Made by a program: the position numbers and the translations under genes. A stretch of 64,000 nt of DNA from Asterochloris sp. CNOR1 (lineage: Eukaryota; Chlorophyta; Trebouxiophyceae; Trebouxiales; Trebouxiaceae): the NCBI GenBank assembly GCA_963969365.1, contig OZ017747.1:2480001-2544000 (forward strand), given 5' to 3'. Shown here one piece after another: positions 35,761 through 46,470 of the stretch. Positions within the stretch are counted from its first letter, which is position 1. The number at the start of each line of letters is the position of its first letter. The notes beneath the pieces were generated by a model, which was given only the letters and a program-made list of their open reading frames with translations, searched no databases and had not been told where the DNA came from.

Positions 35761-38644
35761 TCAGTATCCTAACAGCAAAAGGGAAACATGGCCGAGCACC
35801 ATGATGAAGCACAGCGTTCTAAGCAATACAGATGATTGTTGGACATCAGGCAGCGATGCTATCTGGCTAGGACGCTGCTGCACAGTGGCATTGCGACTGG
35901 GTGCATGAAAGCCTTCGGAACATGCTGCATGTCGTTCCAGAAACTCTAAAGCGTCACCAATGAAGTATCGCATGGTTTTGTTGCCAGCAGGAGCATCAGC
36001 AAGCTTTGAGACTGCATTGTGTGCTGCCTGCTCCTGCTCACACAGACAAGGATTTCACTTAGAAAAGGATACAGCCAGCATCAGAAGGCCCCAGACCAGC
36101 AAGCATTGAGAAGATGCCTTACCTCTGCAAAGACGGCGACAGCAAATGGCTGACCGCTGCGCTTTCTTGCATGGTGTATTGTGGAAGCACCAAAGGGCCG
36201 GCAGAGGGCTGCTGCCTGCTGCCTCACCAGCTCCTCACTATCACTCAACTGGAAGCCATCCACCACTGTGCAATTCTGAGACACACCTGCATGACCCAGC
36301 GCAAGGGTCAAGACAGGCAGCCACCCTGCCATGATCAAGCATTAGAGCCAAGTCTGAGACCAGAGGTGCCTGCACACATTGCAGTGCATGCGGTGTGGCT
36401 GCCATGCTACTCATGCCACCAATCTTAGTCAGAACGAGGCACCGCCCTGTGCCTGCTGATGCTGAGCAGCACTCCATGCAGCCAAAGACACACTCACTGG
36501 GAGTGCCTGCTGCTCCTCGTTTGCTGGGACGACTCCTGTTGGCACCCTTGGGAGAAGACCTGGCAGGGTTTGCAGAATGCCCTGCAGTCACTGCTGCTCG
36601 TCTGCTGTTGCCTGGCGCCCGCTGCACCAGCAAGACGGGCTGTGGAGCCCTGCTGGCTGAGCTTAGCATTGTTGCCTTTGCAGCTGCAAGCAGTCTGGGA
36701 CCACTCGGCGTGAGGAGGCCCGCCACAGAAGCTGGGCTTGCTGCGCCTGTGGAAACAGAGCAAGGATGCATCAGCAACAACTGGTATTCAGGAGCATAAA
36801 AGCAGCTTCAACCTGAGAGTTTGGGCAGGCCTGCTTTTTGTTGACATTGAAGTGCTGCATGACACTCCTGCTCTGAACAACTGCTGAAGCTGTGATGCCC
36901 TGCACCAAACACAACAGCAAAGGGGGGGCCTTTACCTCGTAGGGAGGGTGCTGGGCTGTGCAATTTGCGGACCAGAAAGTCCAGCCATGCCTCATGCAGG
37001 TCGCAGTTTGAGAGTAGGTTGCGCGCCACTGCAGGGCTGTGGTACAGCATGATCTGCAGGGCAGCAAGGCGGGCTTTGCTCTAAACAGGGCAGGTCCTGC
37101 TGGTTGCTGGCTTATTGGTGACTTGGTACTAAGCACACAGGGGGGGGGCTTCAGCTGCACCAGACCTTGTGTGAGCGCTATTGTGCCTCACCTTGTGCCC
37201 TGCCACTCGCATGACATCCAGCACATTGCAGAAGTCGGCATCACCTGCACGCAGGCATGACTTTCAGTTTTGTACTGCTGCAACCTTGAGTGAGTTTGCC
37301 AAAGCAGCAGCAAGTGCTTCACTACACACAGGCACGCCCTGCATGCATGCCTCAACTTCATGTATGCCTATCTGAGAAGCAGTCCGGGACACTGTAGAAC
37401 TTAGCTTTGCGAGCACACAGACAGGCCCTGCATGCTGATGCTGGCTCATCAAGTGATGCCAGGCTGCTGCAGCCGCAGGGGCATTGTCTGTGTGGTGCTG
37501 GGCAGGGCTGGCCATCTATGTTCCCGTGCGTCACAGGATGCGCTTTTCTGCAGCAACTGTCCCAAACTGGCAGACGGCAACACTGCTTGACCCTGCACAT
37601 GGCCCAGACCTGAGCCTTGCACCCACCACTCAAAAGGACGGCCAAGCCCCTCCTATTGGCAGCAAGCTGACTGCTGTGGAAGTCCAGCAGGGCCCTCAGC
37701 AGTGCATCGTCAGCCTCACCACCCTTCTGGTGGACTTTAACCTCCTGCAGAGGCCAGCAGCATGTAGTGGCTACCTGCGCTGTGCTCTGGGCAGAGTGAG
37801 GGCAGATGTCTGCTGCTAATGCCAAACACAGGCAGGTGGCTGGAGAGCAGGGCTGGCAGCACAAGCTGCTGACCTTGCCCACTGAGTACAAGAGAACCAC
37901 CTGCAGCTTGGGTGAGCAATTGCTTGATATGGTTCAGGCTGGAGAGACAGCATGGATGGTGGCAGCTGTCTCACCCTCGGATGGCAACAGAGTGCCTGTT
38001 TCAGCTGCCTGGGATATCTGGCATCATCAAATGTCCTGCGGACAAAGAGCAGTGCTGCAGGTCACACTGCCTGTGGTAGAGCAGCACATGATAGACACAT
38101 CATGGTGCGTCGAGGTTGTTATTCACCCTGCTATGTAAACCTGCAGACAGCAGCCAGGACGTCTACGTGTCCAGTTTTGCACAAAGACTGCACAGCTGCA
38201 CAGACAGCAGGCAAAGCTCACTTTGCTGACAACACTGCCAGGCACACGTGTTTGCACATCATCCAGGAGCCACTGCACAATGTCATGGCCTCTGCTGGCT
38301 AGCTGTGTGGGCACTCTGCAGGCACAGAGAAGAGTTGGGAGACGTCTGCTGAGCTGCACTGTTCTCGAACATCTCTGGCCTTCACCTTGTATTTTCAATG
38401 TCCCAGCAGATCACTGCAGGCACCAACAACACTCAGACGGACCAGCTCTGTGGGACACAGCCCTGCCCACAAGTGCAACAAGCTGCCTGAGGCAGCCTCA
38501 CTGCTTGCCTGCCTCTCTTCTGCCAATTCCCTCTGCCATGAGGCATGTCCATTCTAATACCCATCAGGGTTTCACACTCAATTGAGATCGGCTCTGTGAA
38601 ACCAGCTACAGATCCAGAATGATGCAGGTCGGCCAGGACGACAT
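35761..38644 (-). CDS. NYN (PIN-like) domain endoribonuclease with C-terminal membrane anchor
   Basis: Minus-strand exons: 38644-38610, 38315-38222, 38140-38127, 38035-37975, 37900-37874, 37744-37627, 37244-37192, 37053-36936, 36746-36498, 36286-36123, 36033-35761; 401 residues, in phase. NYN/PIN-like fold: first strand CIILDL (D11), then KVHQKGGEADDALLRAL (D89/D90), the hallmark LLSGDADFCNVLDVMRVAGHK (D118, D120) and IMLYHSPAVARNLLSNCD, giving the expected acidic metal-binding set. After a Ser/Ala/Arg-rich linker (~175-255) comes a second folded segment, DGFQLSDSEELV...QPFAVAVFAEEQ, that I do not recognise, and the last ~22 residues (LLRTLCFIMVLGHVSLLLLG) are hydrophobic with no basic tail beyond, as in tail-anchored proteins. 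RNA cleavage at a membrane is inferred. The third exon is only 14 bases. Its start codon lies antisense inside TOM20 exon 1. Confidence 0.85.
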
Positions 38645-40234
38645 GGAGAGGTGCCTTGAAGCTTTGATGTCTGCGACCTTCGCTGAGGCAGCAGCTGACG
38701 ACCTGATTGTCTGCTTTGCAGGATGATATTCTTTGAGCAGGCTCGGGCCCAGGCAGAAGCAGCTTACAGTGCAAACAGTCAGGATGCAGCGGTGCGTTTT
38801 CGCAGCACATTTTGCATGCAGCATGCCCTGCAACCTCCGGAGCACATTGGCAGCCTGTATCTGAAGCACGGTGAAGTTGGATGGCCTGCATGCTGCAGGC
38901 CCTCACAAGGTGGGGTGGCGCTCTCCTGGAGCTGGCTCATTTCAAGCAGGGGGGTGAGGCCTCAGAAATGATCAATGAGGTGGGCAACATGGCTGGCTTG
39001 AGAGTGACAGGTGTGTCAAGTCCAGTTTGCCGCATGCAGCTGCACAGCAGGGTTCAGCATGCCAGGCTGGCCTGCCTGAGCACTCCACATGTCAAGTTCG
39101 TGCCGCCGCACTGTGCATGCTAAACAGCAGGCGTCAGCGCCAGGCCGTAGCTGACCTGCCTGAGCACTCCAGATGTGGCCTCCATGCATCCACACGCTGC
39201 ATGCTGAGCAGGCAGGGACTTCTTTCTCTGCCCGGGTGCAACTTTACATGTGCCTGGTCTGCAGGCCATCCGCAGGCTGGAGCGCGCCGTTGACATTGAC
39301 AGCCACCGTGCAGATGCTCTATGGTGCCTGGGCAATGCCTACACCTCCAAGGTGGGCCTGTGTTTTGTGACGCTGATACGATGTGCAGGGCAGCCAAGAG
39401 CTGCATATGGAGGGAGCAATAGCTGGAGGCCAGCTGCGGACCAGCGTTGTTGGGGCCGCCACTCATTGCATGGACGCATTGGCTGCATGCCGGCCCTGAC
39501 AGACTGCTCGTACTTGCTCACAGGGCTTCCTAACCGCTTCAACTGCAGAGGCCAAGCAGTTCTTCAACAAAGCCACGGACTGCTTCAAAGGGGCGCACAA
39601 TGAGGTGGGCCTGCTGTGTTACCGTACCATTGTTGCCTTGTTGGGAATACTCAGCAAGGGCACAAAGTGTGCTCTTCAGCTAGGCCTGCTGAAGCTGCAA
39701 GTGCCTGGAATTTACTGCAATGTCAGACAGCCGTCAGGGGACAGGCAAGAAATGCTGACAGACTTGGCTGCCCCTGCAGGAACCTGACAATGAGGTGTAC
39801 AAGAAGGCTCTGGTGATGACCGAGAAGGTGTGCAGCAGTCTGCTGACTTTAGGGTGGCGCTGCTAGTGCCTGTGCTCACCATACAATGTTGCTGCCTGCA
39901 GGCCCCAGCCCTGCATGCACAGCTCCAGGAGCAGCTGCAAGAGCAGGTGAGCTGTCCACAGTGCTCACAAGCCTTGATGTGGTGAGAGCTGCCCACACAA
40001 AATGTTCTTGATACGCAACATGCTTGCATGCAGGCCAATGGAATGGGTGAGGGTGGCCTGGGCGGCTTTCAGATGGGTGGTGCCAGCGGCAGGCAGCGGC
40101 AGAAGCCCACCAGTGACTTCTGGTGGGACGTGGCTGGCTGGGTGACGCTCATATCGGCTGTCTCAACTCTGGGCGTGCTAGCCAGCAGAGCCAACCTGCC
40201 TGGCCCTCCCACTGCCCCTCCCATGCCAAAGTAG
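38619..40234 (+). CDS. TOM20: Mitochondrial import receptor TOM20, plant type
   Basis: Outer-membrane receptor for mitochondrial presequences. Exons: 38619-38650, 38722-38791, 38899-38979, 39265-39351, 39524-39604, 39780-39827, 39902-39946, 40034-40234; 214 residues, in phase. Plant-type hallmarks: DDMERMIFFEQARAQAE, LTRWGGALLELAHF, HRADALWCLGNAYTS, AKQFFNKATDCFKGA, PDNEVYKKALVMTEKAP, and a C-terminal membrane anchor WVTLISAVSTLGVLAS (~184-199) preceded by SDFWWDVAG. The animal and fungal protein is anchored at the N-terminus, so this supports Viridiplantae. The start could be 38619 or the in-frame ATG at 38643. It is head-to-head with the NYN gene, and with the upstream start the two coding exons overlap by 26 bases. 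Confidence 0.93.
39062..39216 (+). repeat. Tandem intronic duplication in TOM20
   Basis: Units at 39062-39133 and 39141-39216 share ccaggc, ctgcctgagcactcca(c/g)atgt, and gcatgct(a/g)a(a)(c/g)cag. Both are inside the intron between exons 38899-38979 and 39265-39351. Confidence 0.8.
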
Positions 40235-40536
40235 TTGCAGAGACTTTGTGTCAGAGGAACCCTGATCCTGTATCATAGCTGTTTGTTTTGGAGACAACTT
40301 AGATTGTCAGACTGGCTGAGACCTATTGCATCTCGAGCTTGATGATCCGGACTGGTTCAGCAATCACTTCAGTGCACAGCCGGTTCAAGTTTCCACAGAG
40401 AATACTCAGATCACCTACAGTGCTGTTGAGGCACCAAAACAAAATTTGGCACAAGGAGGGGCCTGGCAGGAGGACTCTGCATTGTGCTGAGATTGCATCT
40501 GTGACTTCTGTGTCCACCAGCAGCCCATCCATCAGC
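40235..40536. other. Intergenic region, TOM20 / LTA4H-like
   Basis: About 300 bases between same-strand genes. An open frame in phase with the LTA4H start continues upstream to an ATG at about 40339, so part of this may be coding (66 extra residues, possibly a leader). Otherwise I see nothing in it. Confidence 0.45.
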
Positions 40537-43500
40537 ATGGGTGAATCTGCTGTTGTCGATCACAGCACCCTCTCAAACTTCAGAGATGTGACGGTGCAGC
40601 ACTGCCATTTTGGTGAGTGATTGCATCGCATGTGCATATGTCTGCGCTTTGTCACCGCTCAGCAGTCACTGTCATTCTCAGCAATCAACATTTGTGCTCA
40701 CTCCTCAGTCTTGCTGCTGTTCAGACCTGGATGTCAAGTTTGAGTCAAAGACAATTGAAGGGAGAGCTAAGGTGCAGCAATGAGCTTTTGAGGAGCTTCT
40801 GCATAGTGGGTAGTGCTCCCCTGCAATGCACGAGTTGAGATTGCATTGGCCCCTTGGGCTGCTACATGGGCTACTCAGAAAGGCGCTTCCCTGCACCACA
40901 AACGCTTCAGCCTCCTGCTGCAGCTCCGCATCATTTCCCAAGCAGATGCAGTGCAGCAGCTTGTGCTGGACACACGCGACCTGGCCATCAGCTCAGTGGA
41001 GGTCAGCGGGCAACCCCTGAAGCACCAGCTGGGAGAGAGGCACCCGGTGAGGCCCACTTCTGCAGACGGCCCTCTTGACCTTGACACTAAATGCAAGCCG
41101 CAATAAAGCCATTGCCCAGCACACGATCAGCACTGTGGGCACAAAATGCTGCTGCTGGCTGCCCAGACACAGATCACAATCTGGCTCAAAGAGCCACACT
41201 TGCCGCTGCAGCTTGGGATGCTGCTCTCATGCACAAACAGGGTCTGCCTTGCAACATGATCTTGAGCAAATGCAGGCTGCCGTGTGCTGCCATTCAGTGT
41301 GCACGCAGCGCATTACATAGGAACATGCTGCTGCTGCCGCTGCTCCAGGGGCTCCACCTGTCAGCTGCCCTGCCTGCATATGGCAGTGACTGCTGATTCC
41401 CTGCTCACCTGGGGTTTGCATTGCCTGGGCAGCAGTCTACCCTCCTGCAGCTGTCTTGTGCTGCTGCCCATCACAAGGCAAGAGCCGTCACTCCTGCCAT
41501 GGCAGGCTGAGCCCCCCTCTCTCCTGGGTCATAGACAGCCTTGGGCGCCGACCTGATCCCCAGTGTCAGCAAGCCAGGTGCAGTGCGTGCACCCAGCACT
41601 TGGGGTAATCACCCCAGTGGTCGTCATTCAACACGAAGAATTGCCGCAGCTGCCAACCATCTCATTGCTGCTCCCCTGCAGGCTCTGGGCAGCAGCCTGA
41701 CCATCCAGCTGCCGTCCTCCCTCAGCAGAGGGCAGACAGCTGAGGTGGCCATCACCTTTGCCACCAGCCCTGACAGCACAGCAGTCCAGTTCCTAGAGCC
41801 TGTGCAGACGGCAGGAGGGCGGCACCCCTATCTGTTCACGCAATGCCAGGCCATCCACGCGCGCAGCTTCGTGCCCTGTCAGGTGTGCAGACTTTGCTTA
41901 CCTGCGTTTCTCTTCACAGGTATGTGCAGCAGGTGGTATGTACACTTCTCAAGCGTGCCTCATTTGCAGTTGCATGCCCTCTTTGGCTGATCTTCCGTGA
42001 GAGGGGGGACCTGCCTGTCTTTGGGCCAGCTGCAGTTGTACCTGGCGTTACGGACAGCAGGGGGGGTTCCAAGTCAACAGGCCTTCGGGCTGGGTTGCCC
42101 TGGGAGTGTCGCACCAGCTGGTTCTAGTGCAGTGGTATCAGGCCTTGAGGCTGGGGCAGCAGAATGCGTCTCAGGGTGTCAATGCAGACGCTATGTGTGT
42201 GCATGTCCCACAGCTACTGGCCACGTCAGCGCTGTAACAAATTCTGCCTGCAGGACACCCCAGCAGCCAAGGTGACCTACTCAGCATCAGTCACTGTGCC
42301 AGCCCCCCTGCAAGCCCTGATGAGCGCCGTGCCCCTGGAGAGGGCAGAGGCCAGCTCGACCGCACAGGCTGCTGGCACATCCACCTTCCACTTTGAGCAG
42401 AAGGTCCCCGTGCCAACCTACCTGATTGCGCTGGCAGTCGGGAACTTGGAGAGCCGCAAGATTGGGCCGATCAGCCGCGTGAGTGAGGCAGAGCTGTGGT
42501 GCAATGTGCAATGCATACTGCAGCAGATCTTGCTGCTTGTGCTTGGCAGTCTTGTGCTGCTCAGAACAGCTCCTACTGCCAATGCATTGGCTGGCTGCAC
42601 CAACGAGGCCAAGGCCGCTATGCAAGAAGCTGTATATTCTGCGATGTCATTCTTTCCATAAAAAGCATAGCCAGCAGGGGCACAGGAGTGCCATGCGCTG
42701 GCAGCAAGAGCTCCTGTGAGCAGCAGACGACTGCCATGCATGCAACACCAGGGCCGCTATGCAAGCAGCAGTGACCCCTGCAAAACTTCTTTGCTTCTGG
42801 CCGTATGGCAGCTGCCTGCTGCTGTGCGAAGCTCTTGCTGCCAGCGCACTGCTGTGCCCCTGTTGGCTGTGCTCATCTGGCCAGGGCTGCCCTGCAGGTT
42901 TGGTCTGAGCCAGAGATGGTGGAGGCTGCAGCCTACGAGTTTGCAGACACAGCCAAATATGTGGAAACAGGTGAGGTTGATCTTGGACATCTCTTGAATT
43001 GGAATGCGAACCCTTGCCAGGCTACGCTGCTGTGATCCCTCAGCCGTATAGCTGCCCTGCTCTGGCTCATGCTCTGTGGTTGCTGGCTGCAGCTGAGGCA
43101 ATTTGTGGCCCATATGAGTGGGGCGTCTATGACCTGGTGAGGTTTCTAAAGGGCATCTGCACTGCTGCTGCTGCTGCTGCTTGTGTGCTTTGCTCTGCTC
43201 TGTAGAGCCTGCTGACTGGCCTGCATGGCTGTTGTGCAGCTTTGCCTTCCTCCCAGCTTCCCTTACGGTAAGGGGCAGGTGATCTGATGCCGCAAGCCAA
43301 AGCTAGCTGCTTCATCGCCTGACATAAGTGCTGAGGGCCACCATGTTTTTGTCTCCTCACGATTGGACTGGGCTGTCGCATCTCAGTTGTGGCGACTCCC
43401 ACATCATGTGACCCAGTGTGCCCCTGACAGGTGGCATGGAGAATTGTTGTCTGACATTTGTGACACCGACACTGCTGGCTGGCGACAGGTCGCTTGCCAA

Positions 43501-46202
43501 TGTGGTGGCTCATGAGATTGCTCACTCCTGGTGAGCATCATGCTCCCAACCCGCAACTGGTGTCCATCTGCACTAGGAAAGGGGATTGCAGCCAGCGCCA
43601 TCCTTTGTATGTGCAACCTCAATGTCATACTTTGCAGTCAGCTCCCTGCTTCTCAGCAGGGGCTGCTGCTAGGCATGCTGCTGCTATCCTGCAGGATGTG
43701 CAAGGTTGCTGTGTGTTCGTTGGTCATGATGAGCTCCAGTGCAGTGGTGCTCCCAGTGCCTGCTGATGTCTCACATGTGGCTGAACACCTGCCGATCCTG
43801 CTGCACTTCCTGAGCAGTATCTGCTGCTGGCAGTGATGTTGCCCTGTGGCAATGCTGCTACAAGGTGTCTCCTGGCAGACAACCATTCCCTGCATGACCA
43901 GTTGTTGCTATTGCTATTGATGCGCAGGTCTGGCAACCTTGTGACTAATCAGAGTTGGCAGGACTTTTTCTTGAACGAAGGTCAGGCCTTGGACCCGCAC
44001 TGCGTCAAGCTTCTTGGTTCTGTATGCTCCAATGGGCGCCGTGGGCCAGCCTGTTCCCTTCTGGACTGCAGGCTTCACTGTAATGATAGAGCGCAAGATC
44101 ATTGGCAGGCTGCAGGGAGAGGACGCTCTCCAGTTTCATGCTGCCAATGGCTGGGCAAGCATGCAGGAGGCGGTGGACCAGATTGGCAAGGTGGGGTCCT
44201 CCCAGGGCTGAGTTTGAATGATTCACGCCGCAACGGTTTGCAGCTGCACCAGCCAGGACAAGCTGCTGCCAGCCCTCAGCCGGCTGACCAGGCTGCCTTG
44301 GCACACCCTTGCCTGGCAGGAGCTGTGCTGCAGGGCAGGCACCTGCCACAATGCAGCCCTGCAAGCCTGCTGCAGCCCGTTGCTTGAGGACAGCACACCC
44401 TGGCCACCCAGCCTCTGGGAGGTGCTCAGCTGCCTGCTGTGCCCGCAGGACCACAACTTCACACGCCTTGTGCCAGACCTGGCTGGCGGCGTGGACCCAG
44501 ACGACGCCTTCAGCAAGATACCCTACGAGAAGGGGTTCGCCCTCCTTTACTACCTTCAGGTGAATTGCAAATTGCTCAAGGCCTGCACCTATGAGAGGAG
44601 CTTGCCCTGCTGCAGCATCACTGGGTGACTGTCGAAGCGCATGGCAAAGTGACTGCTGCGAGCAGGGCTCGCCCTGCATGACTACCTCCAGTGATGGCCA
44701 CACAGCTTGCAGTATATACATATATGGAGGCCATCCTGCCTGAATGCTGGGAAAAGAAGTTGCCAGGCTGCTTGCACCTTGCATGTCATCCTGCCTGACT
44801 GCCATGAGAGGAGCCTGCCTTGCCATCCTGAATCCAGGTACATGCCCAGCCGGCTGGGCCTGCAAAGTAGTCTAAAAGCTCCTTTGAATGTGGAAGCTCC
44901 CTGCTGCAGAGCGTGGTGGGCGGCAGCCAGCGGTTTGAGGGGTTCCTGAAGGCCTACATCAAGCACTTTGCATTCAAAACCGTCTCTGCCGAGCAGTTCC
45001 GCATCTTCTTTTGCAGCTACTTTGAATCCACCCCTGCCATCAAGCAAGTGGACTGGCAGACCTGGTTCCATGCTCCAGGTCGGCACACATCACAGCAGCT
45101 GCCTGTTTGGTGGTGCTGCACCATGATGCTGGTGTTCTGTTGTGCTGGCCTGCAGCTGCTTGTGCAGTATCAACAAGAATGCAGTTCAGCGGCTGTTCTG
45201 TGGTCTTCTCTGCACAAGCAGCTATCTGTGTACTGGCCTCACCTGCGCTCAGCAGCTCGCATGCTAATACTTATGCAGGCTTTTAGAGAGCCATCTGTAC
45301 TGCAGCCATGCCACCCTTTGCATTCCATCATGACAAAGGCACTGGAACTCTTGTGTGCACTGCAGGCATGCCACCAGTGACAAACACATATTCGTCCCGC
45401 ATGATTGACCAGGCTGAGGCGCTGGCCCAGAAGTGGAACGCAGCCGCTGCAGGGGCAGAGCAGGCCACAACGCTGGGCCCTGCAGATGCCTCCCCTGCCG
45501 ACGTAGGTGGCTGCCCGGCAGAGGTGCTGGTGGCGTTTTTGGACAGACTGGGGGCTCTGAGGGCAGGACGGGCCCTGGACAAGGCGGTCATCAGGCACAT
45601 GGCAGAGTGCTATGGCCTAGACAGCAGCAAGAATGCAGGTCAGCAGTGATTTGAGCACGTGCTGCTGCTGTTTAGGGTGTGCCTTTCAGTAGAGCTAGGC
45701 GTGCAAGGCAGCAGCTTTGCTGGCAAGCATTGTTTGCAGGCAAGCAGCATCCCTGGGCCTGCCTTTTCGCAGGGCCGCAAGTATGCAGGCTCATTGTCTT
45801 GGCAGGGCTTCAGGGATGCTACCGCTGGCCAGTGTGTCTGCTCAGGTATATGTGGTTCCAACAGCAGCTTGCAGTTGGGCAGGCTTCTTTGCAGCAGGGC
45901 TGCGCACCAAACGTTGCACCCAAGAGAAACCTCTCCCTCTGCAGAGCCTGTGTGTTGTGGCTGCAGAGGTGCGCTGCTCGTACTACAAGCTGGGTATCCA
46001 GGCCGGGGACCAAGCCGTGCTGCCGCTCTGCCTTGATCTGCTGGCGTCTCAGGGCAGGATGAAGTACTTACGGCCTCTGTATCGCTTACTTTATGCCTCT
46101 GGCGGCCAGATGCGGCAGGCTGCGATCGACACCTTCCTTCAGTCCCGATCCCGGTATCACCCAATTGCTGCAAAGATGTGTGCTGCAGACCTCCAAGTCT
46201 GA
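40537..46202 (+). CDS. LTA4H: Leukotriene A4 hydrolase-type M1 aminopeptidase
   Basis: Zinc aminopeptidase. Exons: 40537-40612, 40725-40771, 40924-41046, 41682-41882, 42254-42478, 42898-42970, 43093-43136, 43240-43267, 43431-43530, 43928-43980, 44072-44190, 44449-44559, 44910-45078, 45366-45638, 45967-46202; 625 residues, in phase. N-terminal sheet domain with [16 protein letters not shown] and [17 protein letters not shown]. Exopeptidase motif GGMEN (273-277), zinc site HEIAH (H300, E301, H304) and E323 in WQDFFLNEG exactly 18 residues on. Catalytic Tyr389 in [13 protein letters not shown]-terminal helical repeats with [10 protein letters not shown] and YHPIAAKM. In animals the family also hydrolyses LTA4; outside animals it acts as a peptidase. 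An upstream in-frame ATG (about 40339) would add 66 residues. Converges on the GT31 gene. Confidence 0.95.
43161..43182 (+). repeat. (CTG)n microsatellite
   Basis: About seven CTG units in the LTA4H intron after exon 43093-43136. Confidence 0.8.
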
Positions 46203-46470
46203 GGGTGGCCAGACTTGAACCACTCCCATAAAATCACTCCATGACAATGCACGATGTACACTCTCAGCAAATCAGCTGTTGGCATGAGCAATATTCCGAG
46301 AAGTGCAGGCTGTCCGCCACTCAGACGGTATTCTGCTCCCGACGTGCAGCAGCTAAAGGTTTATTGGCGCTCAATTTCTATTGACTTCTCAGCAAGGCCT
46401 GCTGCAATGCGCCTGAAGAGAATCTCTTTCAGGCCCTGGCTCTGGGGCCCAATGTCAAAAGGCAAAGATG
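46203..46470. other. Convergent intergenic region, LTA4H-like / GT31
   Basis: 268 bases of 3' UTRs between two stop codons. No open frame or repeat stands out. Confidence 0.5.
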
